From contig JADNYJ010000094.1 in assembly GCA_015501075.1 (NCBI GenBank), forward strand, positions 1 to 64,000: a stretch of DNA of 64,000 nt, read 5' to 3'. Origin of the DNA: Gymnopilus junonius (Eukaryota > Basidiomycota > Agaricomycetes > Agaricales > Galerinaceae). Positions 1 through 11,984 of the stretch are shown here, in pieces (positions within the stretch are counted from its first letter, which is position 1; each line of letters opens with the position of its first letter). Under the pieces are notes generated by a model. The model saw nothing but the letters and a program-made list of their open reading frames with translations. It did not search any database and was not told the DNA's origin. A program made the position numbers and the translations under genes.

Positions 1-161
1 CGAGAAGTTGAGACGACACGGAAAGCCGCAGCAACAGTGGTGAGACACCTATTTTGAAAGCATTCATCAAGGCATCCCTGCAGATGATAGAAGTCTGTGG
101 TGGACATGACGATGAGCTCAGGCATTTCTTCGAACTTCGAACTTGGGATACTTGTTGACAT
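1..161 (-). CDS. 5' end of an unidentified gene cut by the window edge
   Basis: An ATG at 161 on the minus strand opens a frame that stays open for 53 codons to the window edge. A second in-frame ATG lies at 125. The visible residues include ELIVMSTTDFYHLQGC and a Thr/Val/Ala-rich stretch. I do not recognise a family. A TATA-like motif lies only about 15 bp upstream of the first ATG, which is too close for a normal promoter and favours the inner ATG. It could also be a chance frame. Confidence 0.25.
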   Translation of the reverse strand, partial: MSTSIPSSKFEEMPELIVMSTTDFYHLQGCLDECFQNRCLTTVAAAFRVVSTS

Positions 162-1943
162 GGAAGTCAAACATTTATAGTCCCAGGGAGGTGTGAGGGT
201 CGCCCTCAGACTGTCCTGTAAATCGGATAAAATATAAATTTATTGGGCAACTTACCGAGTGATGCGCACAAGAATTATGGTGCCGCGTGATGCACCATCG
301 CACCATTATCTCGACTCGAGCGACAAATTTCCAAATAAGGAAGTGTCCTCATCAAGCACATGAGCGCGTAACAACTCTTCCGAATTTCAAACGGGTTCGA
401 AAATCAAATATCCACCTTATCTTCCAACGTTATCATGCTATCCATCAACAAGCTGACTCATTTCTGAGCCTTGGCCTTACAAATCCGACTCTCCTATAAT
501 TTTCCTCCTTCTTATCTGCGCCAATTTCAATTTCTTTCAGTAGACTAGACCCGTCTATTCCTTTCTAAACCATTCACCTGACCTTATCTGTGGATTACAG
601 AGCATAATAATTAGTAAGGCGATGAGCCCGCAGCAAAATCAGCTCTAGAATAGACCTTTTATTTCAAATTTCGCTTTTCACCTCTTTTTCTCTCCTCAAA
701 CTTGACCCTTTCTCTACAGTAGCTACAGTATAAATACTGGTACAGTGTATCGTAGCTACTCAGTGAATTTAGTACCGATCCACTCACCAAAGAAACAAAG
801 AAATCGGCCAATTAACGGGCCAACCACCTCAAAATCTCATTTATCTCATTCTCAAACGGTTATCTTATCACGTCTTATCAAAGCGTGATTGGATTAATCC
901 CTACTCTACAAATTAAATCCCTATCTAAACTACGCTTTTGGTCCCTCATCAGACGGAGTCTGATTCCGAGTCCCATTCCGGACTTCCGAAACTTCCTCGC
1001 ATTTACAGCTCTTCGGGGAACAATGAAATTGTGGGCAAATGTGGTATAGATGTGTTCCACCGAACGCGTTTTGGTTGTGGTGTACCCTTGGCGATGTATA
1101 TACGTGCACTAATTCGCTGGGTATGAGGGAAGGTAGTTAACTAATGCGGTTCCGACGCATATGGTAGATACACAAGTCCTATCCGCAAAAAATATAAGTG
1201 GTTTTTAATAACCCACGCTCTTCGACTCTAATTTTACAGTTTCGAATAGAAGCTAAGGCGCCGGGAATGAATTCCTATAAATGTACAAACCGTACCCCAA
1301 TTATATAGTCGAATCGAAAGTCGGCCACCGAGATGATACCCTTTGTTATTGAAGAGAAAGGGTAGCTTGGTAATTTGTACTCTAGGATTCATAGCGCAGG
1401 GATCAACGTGAAGGCTACTCTCGCGCACAAATTTTTTTATGTCAAAGCAGTCCATAGAGGTCTATAGGATTCCGAGCGGTGATCGGCGTAGGCTTGTCCG
1501 CCTAAATATATTCCCCTGATAGAACGGGAAAATGGATTCCTTTTCTGGCAATTGTCCGGTTCATCTATATTGTTGCCATCGCGTTCTCAAACATTTTATA
1601 CGCCCGACAGGAGCTCACCTTTGTCATCGACTACCAACTCCTCCTACCTGTTCAAATGCGCTCAACGTCATCTACACGAATATCTTCGTAATCGAGTGCC
1701 TTGCCTAGTAACCTTCCTCATATAAAGGACCAGAATGCAGTAAGCAGCCCGATCATTCGTAGAAGCGGCTGTCAGGTGGCCGTACTCTAATTTGTCAAAT
1801 CTATCTCACACGGTGCCCCTAGAATAGCTTCACGTATGACGGCCATCGTGATGGGCTTTCAGATATAAGTAATCAGTCCGCCACCGTCCGACATAAGACA
1901 TCATTAGGACAAGGGGGTGGCTTTGCTTTGCCCATTTTACGAC
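162..1943. other. Intergenic, no gene seen
   Basis: AT-rich sequence with only short unsupported frames. A TATAAATA motif near 730-737 sits inside a 9-bp inverted repeat (AGTAGCTAC near 718, GTAGCTACT near 752). This could be a promoter or operator-like site, but no gene starts just downstream on either strand. Confidence 0.5.
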
Positions 1944-3002
1944 ATGTGCTTCCCAAGTAAAAAGCAGAAGAACAATTTCTCGGACAATACAGAAAAGGAT
2001 ACAAAACCGACATCAGCCCGAAATGGAGCAGGTACAAAAAGCGAGTCGAATTCGGCTCCTCCATCCCAACCATCCCAAGTACCAGCTGCACCTGTCTCAT
2101 CCACACCAGCACCGACACTACCCCCGTTGACGACTACCGAAGCACCTCTCTCGATGGCACCCAAAGTCGCTATTATCATCTACTCTATGTACGGCCACGT
2201 TGCCAAGCGTACGTTCCTCACCCTCTCTTGCTCATGAATGACCCCCTGATCGAACTCACTCTCAGTGGCCGAGGCTGAGAAGGTTGGAATCGAGAAAGCT
2301 GGAGGAAAGGCTGAGATTTACCAGTGCGTTTACAATTCCTTCGGTGTGTGTACAACCACATCTGACGACGGCGTACAGGGTTGCCGAGACCTTATCTGAG
2401 GACATCCTCGCCAAGATGTACGCGCCTCCCAAGGCCGCTTACCCCATCATCACTCCTGATATTTTGGCCACCTTCGATGCCTTCCTTCTCGGTATTCCCA
2501 CTCGCTACGGAAGCATGCCTGCTCAATGGAAGGTTGGGATAATGTTCCATTTATATCTCAAGAGGCGACACGATGATTCTAATTCACTTCTTCTATATAG
2601 TCGTTCTGGGACTCCACTGGACAGTTGTGGCAATCGGGAAAGCTTGCAGGCAAGTATGCTGGGTTTTTCGTCTCCACCGCCGGCCTGGGAGGAGGACAGG
2701 AGGTGACAGTCCTTTCCTCTTTATCGACTTTGACCCACCACGGTATCCTCTACGTGCCTTTCGGTTACTCCACCGCCTTCGCTCAGTTGACAGGCGTTGA
2801 GGAAGTTCATGGCGGTGAGTCTTCTTCCACCCATTCCAGGCGGCGTGATTACTCATCATCCTTGTACGCTGTAGGTTCTCCATGGGGAGCTGGAACTGTC
2901 ACGAATCCCACTGGATCTCGTCAACCCTCTGCGCTCGAACTCGAGGTAGCCACCATCCAGGGCGAGGCATTCTACAAGACTGTCAGCAAAGTTTCCTTCT
3001 AG
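1944..3002 (+). CDS. WrbA-type NAD(P)H:quinone oxidoreductase (flavodoxin-like)
   Basis: Five exons: 1944-2208, 2266-2323, 2379-2532, 2601-2814, 2875-3002 (272 aa). All introns are GT-AG, 55-68 nt. The protein has a Pro/Ser/Thr-rich N-terminal extension of about 70 residues starting MCFPSKK, then a flavodoxin fold: VAIIIYSMYGHVAK binds the FMN phosphate, followed by GIPTRYGSMPAQWK, STAGLGGGQE, THHGILYVPFGY and HGGSPWGAGT. These are signatures of the WrbA/Pst2/Ycp4 family, which makes two-electron quinone reductions with FMN and protects against quinone stress. The extension is unusual against about 200-residue WrbA; its Cys at position 2 beside basic residues could be lipidated (inference). 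Every join was checked for phase. Confidence 0.93.
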
Positions 3003-3335
3003 ATTTCTATATAGAATCTCGGATTCGCGATAAATATCTTTTTGAAGCCGCTCAATTGTCGTAACATTTGATCATGTACTGCTATATGGACATAATGAAC
3101 AATTGTTTTCATTTACCATACATCATATTCTTCCAGTCTTGCTAACCTACTTTCCTTTGGATTTTTATTACTCAAAATTTGTCTTCGTGGCTAAGTTCAC
3201 GTTTAATTTCAGTATGACATTCAAAGTGTGTCATCACGATGATGCCATCCCTAGACGGCATGGCGAGGATGATACTAGAGCATTATTCAGACACGGCCTG
3301 ACTCCCTCGGGCTCTTCTCACGTTGTCTCTTGCGC

Positions 3336-3342
3336 TATAAAA
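3336..3342 (+). promoter_or_regulatory. TATA box of the SDR gene
   Basis: TATAAAA lies 69 bp upstream of the ATG at 3411, a normal distance for a fungal TATA promoter. Confidence 0.5.
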
Positions 3343-3410
3343 CGCCCAATGACCCATCGTTATGTCTTATTTTACCAACAATCTCTTCTTCCTAGTCTTG
3401 GATATTGATC

Positions 3411-4709
3411 ATGACCGGAGTAGCATTGGTTACTGGAGCTTCGCGTGGAATAGGACGAGCAATAGCATTACGACTAGCGAAAGATGGATTCGACGTTGCC
3501 ATTAACGACCTTGCAACCCAGCAAAATGAATTGGAAGAACTGCGCGCAGAAATTGTGAAGCTCGGGAGGGTGTCCCTGATTTTCCCGGCAAACGTATCTG
3601 TGGAAGAGGAGGTGGAAACGATGATTAGCACCGTGGTGGACCAAATGGGGGATCTTGATGTCGTATGTCCATTTGAAGATTGAATGATATGCGAGGTATA
3701 TAAATCCAATACCATACCCCCGTGTAGATGGTCGCAAACGCAGGAATATGTATAACGAAACCTTTCTTTGAAAGTAAGCCTTCTCCTTCCTCTTTTCGTG
3801 GATACAGAATCGCTTACTCAGTGGTAGCCACTGCCGAGGATTTCCACCGACTATTCGCAGTCAACGTTGACGGTGTATTCTTCTGCTACAAGCACGCGGG
3901 GCTCCAAATGATCAAACAAGGAAAGGGTGGTAGAATTATTGGCGCTTCATCTCTAGCTGGAAAGAAAGGTATCTTCTCGCTAATTTTCCCGTGTCATGTC
4001 CCCCTGACAAATAGAATTTAGCTACCCGACTTCTTGGCGCATATAGTACCAGCAAATTTGCAGTGCGAGGTTTGACTCAGGCAGCAGGCCAGTGTGTAGT
4101 CGCTAACTTGCGGAGCACTGAAAATGAACATTTGTGATCGTGATCCAGCTACTGAACTAGCACCACACCGGATTACCGTCAATGCCTATGCTCCGGGTGA
4201 GATTATTTGATAGGAGGTCTCCCTCAACTATTAGTTCTCACTTCAGTAACCTACAGGAGCGGTTGACACCGATATGCGTCAGTATCATCCATCACTTCAT
4301 GCTAGGCATATGTTTATTGATAATTTCTTGCAATACTAGTCCAAGATTTACGCCAAACGGCTAGGAAAATTAACGGAGAGAAGGAACCAACTCCATCTGA
4401 GGTACATCATCCAAATTCTCTCTGCTAATCGTCGTCTCATTGTTTTTATAAGCCTCGCAAGTCGATGATTCCGCTTGGCCGAGACTTGAGGGCAGATGAA
4501 ATTGCTGGTCTGGTATCGTATTTAGTTTCGGAGGACGCTGCGATGATCACAGGTATGAAAACTCATCTTATGCATCGGCAAATTAATGCTGACTTAACCT
4601 GATAAAGGTCAAAGCGTAAGTCGATAGCAGATATACTTTTGAAGAAACTGGGAAACTGAAAACGTACTTGACATAGGTCTCTATCAATGGCGGGCTGTCC
4701 TTCGAGTAG
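3411..4709 (+). CDS. Short-chain dehydrogenase/reductase (diacetyl/acetoin reductase-like)
   Basis: Ten exons: 3411-3662, 3728-3773, 3822-3968, 4022-4087, 4149-4196, 4257-4277, 4340-4401, 4453-4552, 4608-4615, 4677-4709 (260 aa, the usual SDR length). The Rossmann motif TGASRGIG is at residues 8-15, NAG at 88-90, the catalytic Asn at 114, Ser 142/143 in GASSLAG, and Tyr156/Lys160 in YSTSK. The PGAVDTDM and INGG C-terminal motifs resemble meso-butanediol/diacetyl reductases, so NAD(H)-linked reduction of a small diketone is the best guess; substrate is not proven. Odd points: exon 9 is only 8 nt, and intron 4 (4088-4148) uses a GC donor (CAG|GCCAGT). The dead paralogue at 6289 has GT there. 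Confidence 0.9.
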
Positions 4710-6288
4710 TCGACTGTACGGCCATCTTCTCTGCTACCTTAATTTTATTTGAATTGGGTGATTTACAGTCCCCGTTATGTACCCTGCTGGAACGCATCAC
4801 AAAGGGCTGAGATTTGACCCCGTGGCCGTGGCTCTCAGTAGCTTCTCACGGGTACTATAAAATACTCACCAGTAGTGGCACTGGTCAACCTTGAGCTTGA
4901 TTGTTTGATCGCCCCTCTGTCCTTGTTCTGACTCGTACCGTTGATAAGTTTAGGTAGTTTGTAGGTATGAAAAACGAAATAGATCGCTTTTATTGAACCC
5001 AACAAATATCCCTTGACTTGTGTAAGTTCTGGGGAGTGTAAGTATCAATGTCTTTTAATTAGGTTCGCTTTTATGGGGTTTTACAATGGGTTGTAGGGGT
5101 TCTTTGGATAATGGATCGCTTTAATTGACTTCTGGCTTGGAAACTTTCTCTAAACTTGACTGATCTCTTCTTGAGATAAACTAGGCTCTGGCTATGCTTT
5201 TGAACTAAAAGACTTCGTACTTTTGTAGCTGAGTGACGCTCTGTCTACTCCCAACTACTCAACTAGGTCCTGACTTGAATAATAAGCCTTTGCTTAATCT
5301 ATCTCTTATTTGAGCTCAATTCTAAGTTTGTCTGAAGCTTATCTCGCTTTTATATCAATCAATTGTCTTTCTATTATCTAGTTTAGAAGCCAGACGCTCG
5401 ATTGTATTGCTATGACTCGAGGGGTGCTGTCTGCTTGCTTTTCTACACTAATTCTACTGGGTTTTTATACTATTTTACTGGGCATCTTACTAAGCTAATT
5501 TGATAAGCGCTGTGTAATTAATTATCTCGTCATTAGTCCAATTCGGAGTGAGGGGAATTATGCCATTGGTTGGGCATATTCATCAAGCGCCGAATATTTA
5601 TCTCATTGCCATATAAGGCATTTTATCGGATTAATATTCCTGCTGTTGCGATCGTGCAACGGCCGGTTCATTATAGCGTCTTTAATATTTGTCTACCTCG
5701 CAGAGGATTTTGTCTATGTCCTCAGGGGCTTGCTAATGTGTCTAGGATAGGTGTATATTTATTAGTTCTATGAGGGAACGCGAGGGGACGAGCGTCCTTG
5801 CGTCGCGTCTTCATATTACCAAAAATAGCACCCACTCCGATGTCGATCATCGTGGATTATTCCTTTTCCGGTTACATTCCTCCAGATGATAAAAATAGAT
5901 TACACCGGCTTCGGGGTAATTGACTTGTTTGGGCTGTCGCTCTGCATGTCTATATCGGGTCAAAGGTCGTTCCCATTGTCTGTGCATGTTTCCGCGCTCC
6001 CTTGGTAGTTATTTTAAATAAACTCGAGGCCCCTACTAGTGTGTAAGGACTGTAGTAATTCGCTTGTGTATCTTATAATAAATGATTAATGATTACTAGG
6101 TGATCATAATCATTATATCTTTTGATATTAAGCTTTTAATGTTTAAATGTGGTTTTCTCGAGTATATTCGGGATGTTTAAGCTTGGGAAGGCTATCAACA
6201 ACCTATATTAATTTATAGAGATGGTCGAAAATAATGGGGATGGCCTGTTTTCACACATAACCGTGTAACAGTCTCATCACCATTCATT
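4710..6288. other. AT-rich spacer between SDR paralogues
   Basis: No gene recognised. The 4975-6180 part has CT-rich, stop-riddled sequence that on the minus strand looks like a decayed repeat (phrases such as AATAAAAGCG recur). I could not find terminal repeats or target duplications, so no element is called. Confidence 0.4.
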
Positions 6289-7597
6289 ATGACTGGCGCA
6301 GCATTGGTTACCGGGGCCTCGCATGGCATAGGACGAGCAATAGCATTACGACTGGCGAAGGACGGATACGACGTTGCCATCAATGACCTTGTATCACAGC
6401 AGAACGAGTTGGAAAGGTTGCATGCTGAAATCATGGAGCTTGGGAAAGCATCTTCGATTTTCATAGCAAATGTATCTGTGGAGAAGGAGGTGGAATCGAT
6501 GATTAGCACCGTGGTGGACCAAATGGGGACCCTTGATGTCGTAAGTGCAATTGAAGATTGAGTGATAAGACAAGTCAACCCGATAACTTACGTCACCACC
6601 ACCTAACCGCATAGATGGTTGCAAACGCCGGAATATGTATAACGAAGCCTTTCCTAGAAAGTGAGTCCTATGTGTTCTCCTCTGCGATATTAGTTACTGA
6701 CTGTGTTGGCAACGGCCGAGGATTTCCATAGATTGTTTGCAGTTAACGTCGACGGTGTATTCTTTTGCTACAAGTACGCAGGGCTTTAAATGATTAAGCA
6801 AGGCAAGGGCGGTAGGATCGTCGGCGCTTCATCCGTAGCCGGAAAGCAAGGTATCAATTTCGGCTAGTTTCCTTTCTCAAATCAAATCTCGAACCCAATA
6901 CGACTTAGCCACCCCCATGCTTAGCGGATACAGTTCTACTAAATTTGCAGTACGAGGTCTGACCCAAGCAGCAGGTATGTGTAGTTAGCTACCAGCTCCG
7001 GGTATCAATCAAATAACACGGTTGTTGCAGCCATTGAATTAGCTAAGTACAAGATTACAGTCAACGCCTATGCTCCAGGTGACGTTTTTCGACCCTCTAG
7101 TCTAACAAACTAATCCTAACTTTTCACTGTTTGATATTTAGGAGCGGTCAACACTCTTATGAGTCAGCACCTTCGCCACTTCACATCATATCTTCACTGA
7201 CAAAATGTTGAATCCAAGTCGAGGATATCCGCCAAACTGTTAAAGAAAGAGGTGTACAGAAGGAGTTAAATATATCTGAGGTACGTACACCTTTCCAAAT
7301 ATCTTGAATAAGTCGCATTCTTAACTTATACGTGTCAGAGCGGCGGGTCGTCGTTTCCACTTGGTCGAGACACGACCCCAGACGAAATTGCAGGTCTTGT
7401 ATCCTATTTGGTTTCGAAGGACGCTGCGATGGTCACAGGTATGGAACCCTCATTACTGAATCATTACCCATGATCACTGTTGACGGAAGCCGTTAAAAGG
7501 TCAAAGCGTAAGTTGATTGCCTACATATGGAAAAGCAAGGCTATTGAAAGCTCATTTGAACCAGATTTCTATCAACGGTGGAATGTTCTTCGACTAG
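6289..7597 (+). pseudogene. SDR pseudogene, paralogue of the 3411 gene
   Basis: Same exon order as the intact SDR at 3411, with exon-level similarity from the MTGAALVTGASHGIG start to INGGMFFD and TAG at 7595-7597. It is broken at two places. A Gln codon of the intact copy (CAA) is TAA at 6787-6789, just after YKYAGL. The acceptor before GCC GAG GAT TTC (near 6705) has lost its AG, and the nearest upstream AG puts the exon out of frame. The GASSVAG and YSSTK regions remain. The 8-nt microexon is kept. The distance to the intact copy is about 2.9 kb start to start, so this is a tandem duplicate that has died. Confidence 0.85.
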
Positions 7598-7903
7598 CCC
7601 ATTGCATGATCATTTCCCCCTACTTTGGTTTTGATTTATTAGAGATGAGAAAATTATTGTATTGATTCAGGCCGACATTCTTGAAAAATTGGCTCGACAA
7701 TCCGCGCCCTATTGCTGAGTTATAAGACATTATCAACGTACTGTCTAAGATTATGTGTTGGACCCAGCCCAAACCCAGCAGTTATCTCCCTGAAGTCTTT
7801 GTTCGTCTAAAGACTAGCGCACCTTGCTGAAACTTAAACCGAGACGATTTCCTTTCCAAGACCTCCCTACTGGGCTCCGAATCCTCTGCTTCTCTTTCAT
7901 GAC

Positions 7904-8746
7904 CGTCGAAACAGCGTTGTCAATGACCCGGGTCTTGACCGGTCAGTCCGGGGTCTGACCCATTTTAGGTCAAACTGGACTGACTGGTCAAACAGGGTCA
8001 TGGGAAACCGGGTATCTTTGGTTCCGTGAAGCCGGCTGATCATGTCCTCTCGTCCGCCAATGTCAAGTGCTCTCTGCTGTATTATACTACATTACAGCCT
8101 TTAAAATTCAAAGTGTTAAGCATTTCTTCAAGATAGATACCAATATATCAATACTGAATAAGGATACACGCAAGATATCAAGACATGAGTATGAACAGTG
8201 GATTGCTTACACGGCAGCAGAGGTTGCGGCTGTTGATGAACACGCTTGGTCCATCTCTCGCAAATGTGGCTTCATGGGCTAATAGCTCCTCAAGTTTCTT
8301 TTTACCCCCTGGCCAATAAAACTCCAATCCCAGTTCAAGAGGAAGGGTGAAGTTGAACAACTGCGAAAGTGGGATCTGTGTCTTCGAGGTTCTGCGAGTA
8401 GTCGTTGTCGGATAGCTTGAAGGTTGTTGAGATTCCTGAGAGTGCTGACCCAGTCATAACAAGAGTAGTGACAAGGCGAGAGGGGGAATAAAATCTCATT
8501 GACGGTCTCTATCTATATTACTATCTTTTTGAAAAAACGAAGTTGTTCGTAACACGACGTGCAGTAAAATATCTTTCTATCCCATTTGCCTTCTCAAATT
8601 AATGCTGTCGCGGCTGAGGCAGTCGTCGGAGGTACATGTGATCTTTGACCCCGTTGACCTAGGGCTAAGTCAAAGAAGGTCTGACCTGGTGATGGGTTTG
8701 ACTTTTTTGACTGGGTCAAGAGGGTCAAGACACCACTGCGTCGAAA
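7904..8746. mobile_element. hAT-like MITE with 8-bp target duplication
   Basis: The 8-mer CGTCGAAA occurs at 7904-7911 and 8739-8746. Between them, 7912-8738 (827 bp) begins CAGCGTTGTCAATGACCC and ends with the reverse complement of CAGTGGTGTCTTGACCC, an imperfect 17-18 bp terminal inverted repeat starting CAG. Both ends are packed with GGTCA/TGACC subterminal words (7920-8010 and 8650-8735). The interior has no transposase; short frames inside are not genes. hAT elements make 8-bp duplications and carry CAG-type ends, so this is a non-autonomous hAT-like element. Confidence 0.75.
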
Positions 8747-9056
8747 CACTCATCGCTTCATATCTTGTTTGCTGGGATTCTGATTTTTAGCGCGTCCGCA
8801 TTGTTACTACGATCACAGCAGGATGCCCGTCGCCGTAGCTGCGGAAAACATGATATAAATTAATAGGTTAATAATCTACCAATGGGAAGCATAGTACAAG
8901 TTCTACACATACACAAGTTAACCAGGAGGATGACAACAACACAGGCTTATCATCAAAGTAAAGCGTGGTACCCAACGTGACTGCAACCGCCCGCAAGAAC
9001 GAGAACTCGCAAAGAGGAAGAGGGATCCACTGGATTAAACCAATGGTATCAGAGTA
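8747..9056. other. Short spacer, no feature seen
   Basis: Lies between the MITE and the 3' end of the antiporter relic. Nothing recognised. Confidence 0.4.
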
Positions 9057-10110
9057 TCATCGAGCTCCTCTACCTTCGGCTGCCTGCACCACAATGATCC
9101 CAGATCCAACACCAGCAGCCACAAACGCAGAAGCCACATCGCCCATCGTCTGCCTCACTTCTGAGCTTACACTCCCCATGCTCCTCCATCAGCTGCTTCA
9201 ACTCCTTATGGTGATTCTCCACCGCCAACCGCCTCGAACGGCCAGTCACAATGACCAGCATGCTCTCTGCAGCCTCTGTGAGATAAGGCGAACCTGAAGA
9301 AGAGGACGCCGAATGAGCAGCATCGGATGCAGCTTGGAGGCTGCCTGAAGAGGTGTAGGCGTTGAGAGCGTTTTGAACATAATTCTTGAAGGTGCGGAGG
9401 GGAGCGAATAATACGACGACGATAATGAGGCTGTAGCAGATCCTTCCAGTTTACTGTCAGGATTTACTGTAGTGGTGATTGGCGAAGCATAACGTGCCCA
9501 GATAAGGTTATCCGCCGTTTCAGATAGTCGACGGATCTCTGGTGTGTGACTACCATAGTCTGTATCAGGGAAACGCTAAAGAGTAATGGGGATGGCACTC
9601 AGATTTGTGTCATTTACGAAGAAGAAAAGTAATTATCACATACCGATCCAACTGTGAGCATATTCAAATCCTCCACGTTCCTCCCTTCCTCGCCGTTCAT
9701 ACCCAAATGCACCAGCAGGTTCAGATCTTCAGTCCTTCCAGGGATCTCAACTCCCTCCGACTTGGTAATCCTCACCACAGTCCCTCTCATCGTCGGGCTA
9801 GCACACAGCTGCACTACAAACTCCAGCGCAAGTCGATCGTCGGGTCCGCCAAAGAAAGGCAAGAAGACATGCTCCGCATTTCCTGTACAATTACTCAAGC
9901 CACCTCCTCAAGCCACCTCCACCTCCAATTGGAGCTTCAAGTGCGGAAGAAAACGACGCCGGGTCAACAGTGTGTTGGTCTACGAAGAGCGCGATGTCTG
10001 TCTCGGCTTTTGCAAAAACTCCTCTTACGAATTGGGAATGAATGACAGAGGCCGATGTGACAGTGAGATCGGGCTCCTCGGACAGCGTCACAGATAGCTA
10101 GTTAGATTAG
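9057..10110 (-). pseudogene. K+/H+ antiporter (KHA1-type) C-terminal relic
   Basis: On the minus strand the cytosolic C-terminal part of a CPA2-type potassium/proton antiporter can be read: HSQFVRGVFAKAETDIALFVD, LPFFGGPDDRLALEFVVQLC, GTVVRITKS, SHTPEIRRLSETADNLIWARY, SRIMFKTLSTPTPLQAA, LVIVTGRSRRLAVENHHKEL, then EVRQTMGDVASAFVAAG and a TGA at 9057-9059. The 12-helix transport domain is missing. Frame is broken by a 13-bp tandem duplication (TCAAGCCACCTCC at 9895-9907 and 9908-9920), again near 9330, and by one extra G in the run at 9174-9177. It ends upstream next to the truncated F-box-like copy at 10.6 kb. Confidence 0.8.
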
Positions 10111-10589
10111 ATTAGATTGCATCAGCGGCTGTGCATGTTCTGTATGCCAGCGCGTCCTCCCCTCGGAATATCACAAACTTTGCCCGCAACGCTACACTGC
10201 GTGGCTGCTCGAGCGTCTCCGAGTTCCAGCTTCCCAGGTCCGAGGCAGAACGGCCTGCCCCAATGGGTATATGGGTATGTCTTCCTTTCGTTACTGGGTT
10301 ACTTTTCTGTATCTCACGTGTGCGTTACGTCAGTCTCTCTTCATTGATGAAATCGCGTCTATATTACATTAAAAAAAAGGTCTACTCGTGGCTCGTATCC
10401 AACAGAGGAGGGGACGGTGGTACGGCCATGGTATGTAAATGGTTCGAGCACCAATTCCCAGCTCGTTTCATACTCATTTCTCAAAGCTGAATGACTTGGT
10501 GCAGGTGTAAGCGTACCTGCAACGCCAGACCCTCCGACGGCTTGGTCCGACACGACAACTGCACCGTTTCTCGTATATGACCATAGAAA

Positions 10590-11280
10590 CACGAAATTGA
10601 CAGGAGATGGAAATGTTCCAGTGCAAACATCTAGGAAATATGGTGCAAACTATGTGGCGGAAATACAACCGGAGATTCATGAGGGAACTGTCACACATAG
10701 TGAAAAATGCCGATGTCGTGCAAACGTGCCATCTCTGTGCATTTGGCAGACGCGTTGGCTCGAACTTTATGTTCCGGGTCAAATACCTCCTGTCCAATAT
10801 CGCGGTTTCGAGGACGATGTGACTTTAGTGAGGAAATTTATTCCATTCACTCATAAATCTTTTTTCTTCACTCGCTGACAAGTTGTCTCACTTTGTTAGT
10901 GGGACTGTAATATATGGATGGTCTTTTCCAAAAAGTCTCCATTGTTTGGCAAAGTGCTGGAAGTTCACAATGGTCATTTCCCAACTACAGATGAGAGGTT
11001 TGCACAACATAAAGTGAAGACGGCTGATGACTGTTTTGACTGGATTGAATATCTCGAACTGCGATGGGATGGGACGCCACCTTGTGGGGGGAATTCTCGT
11101 GGTACTGTCATACCTTCCTTTACGCTTGATGTTCCAGTTGTCAGGGTAGATCATAGGGAAGACGATGGAAAGATAATGCGAAATGCAAGATACGGATGGC
11201 TCTTTGATGTGTTTTCAAGCGATTCAATCCCTCAGAAAGCCAAGGTACATTGGAACTGCTCAGTGACCACCGCTTATTGA
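10590..11280 (+). pseudogene. F-box family copy, C-terminal half only
   Basis: Two blocks match the C-terminal half of the family seen at 19631: SRKYGANYVAEI to QYRGFEDDVTLV (about 10640-10833), then, after an intron, WMVFSKKSPLFGKVLEV to ARYGWLFDVF (about 10915-11220). The F-box half and the first ~180 residues are absent; sequence upstream of 10590 is unrelated and adjoins the antiporter relic. It runs opposite to the other copies. An open frame of 120 aa remains in the last exon, but a functional product is unlikely. Confidence 0.7.
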
Positions 11281-11364
11281 GGTTCTTTTCCAGCTTTCGA
11301 TTGATATGAAGTAAATGACCTTAGCTGTTGGGTTCGCACTAGTCTTCGAGCGCGGTCCTGTATA

Positions 11365-11515
11365 TTTTGTTTGCCGAAATTTGGAGTACAGTAAATCCCA
11401 GGCGCTAGGCACCCAGCGGGGAGATTCATGGACTAGGAGGATGGATGACGATCCCGACTGAATTGAGTATTTTAAATTGCAATGGCAGAGGCAGGTGGTG
11501 CCGATTTTGCACAGT
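11365..11515 (+). pseudogene. F-box family last-exon relic
   Basis: About 100 bp downstream of the previous copy a second, more decayed piece of the same last exon can be read in broken frames: CFAEIWSTVN matches YFGKV-type sequence, and DDDPD-stop-IEYFKLQWQRQ matches DTLPDWIDYLKLQWDG. It has in-frame stops. Confidence 0.5.
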
Positions 11516-11984
11516 CTTTAATACATCCACCTTTAAATCCGTGATTCCATTCAGGCTTTTCCAGGCATAAAGCATTAGTTATTCGATTAAATTCAAGTAG
11601 TTTCTCAAGTACAATAGCCCACCCCAAGTTTACCGACGTCCAGCTTCGAATTCCAGTCCACGAGAAAAAGTTATTGTGAAGGAACTTGTTTCGAAAGTAT
11701 ATTGAACTGCCTCTTTCCTATCACTGTTGCGGTTTGGGTTACAGACAGGCTGCACGCGCTTAGAAGAAGACAACTTTGTCATCTACCGGATCGCACCAGG
11801 CCGTCAGTCTGTAGTGCGTTAACTGAGGCTCGGAACAGGAAAAGGTGGGTGTGAGGGCTTTTGACCATACGCCTGTGGGAATAGCTGCTGTAGTCGAGAA
11901 TTAACTAACACGGGTTGAACCCTGTATTGAAGACGGTTAAGAAGAACCTACAGATGACAAGCACGGTGGATTAGCATTTTCATT
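11516..11984. other. Spacer, no gene seen
   Basis: No supported frame on either strand. Confidence 0.4.

Noticed and set aside
4975..6180. Possible solo LTR or decayed retroelement on the minus strand
   Set aside because: Composition is suggestive, but no terminal repeats, primer site or target duplication could be found by eye.
8067..8790. Short frames at 8067-8360 and 8602-8790
   Set aside because: They lie inside or across the edge of the MITE defined by its 8-bp duplication and have no coding character.
10131..10490. Frames around 10131-10592 as an upstream exon of the antiporter
   Set aside because: Residues do not match the transport domain or linker of KHA1-type proteins; probably unrelated or rearranged DNA.
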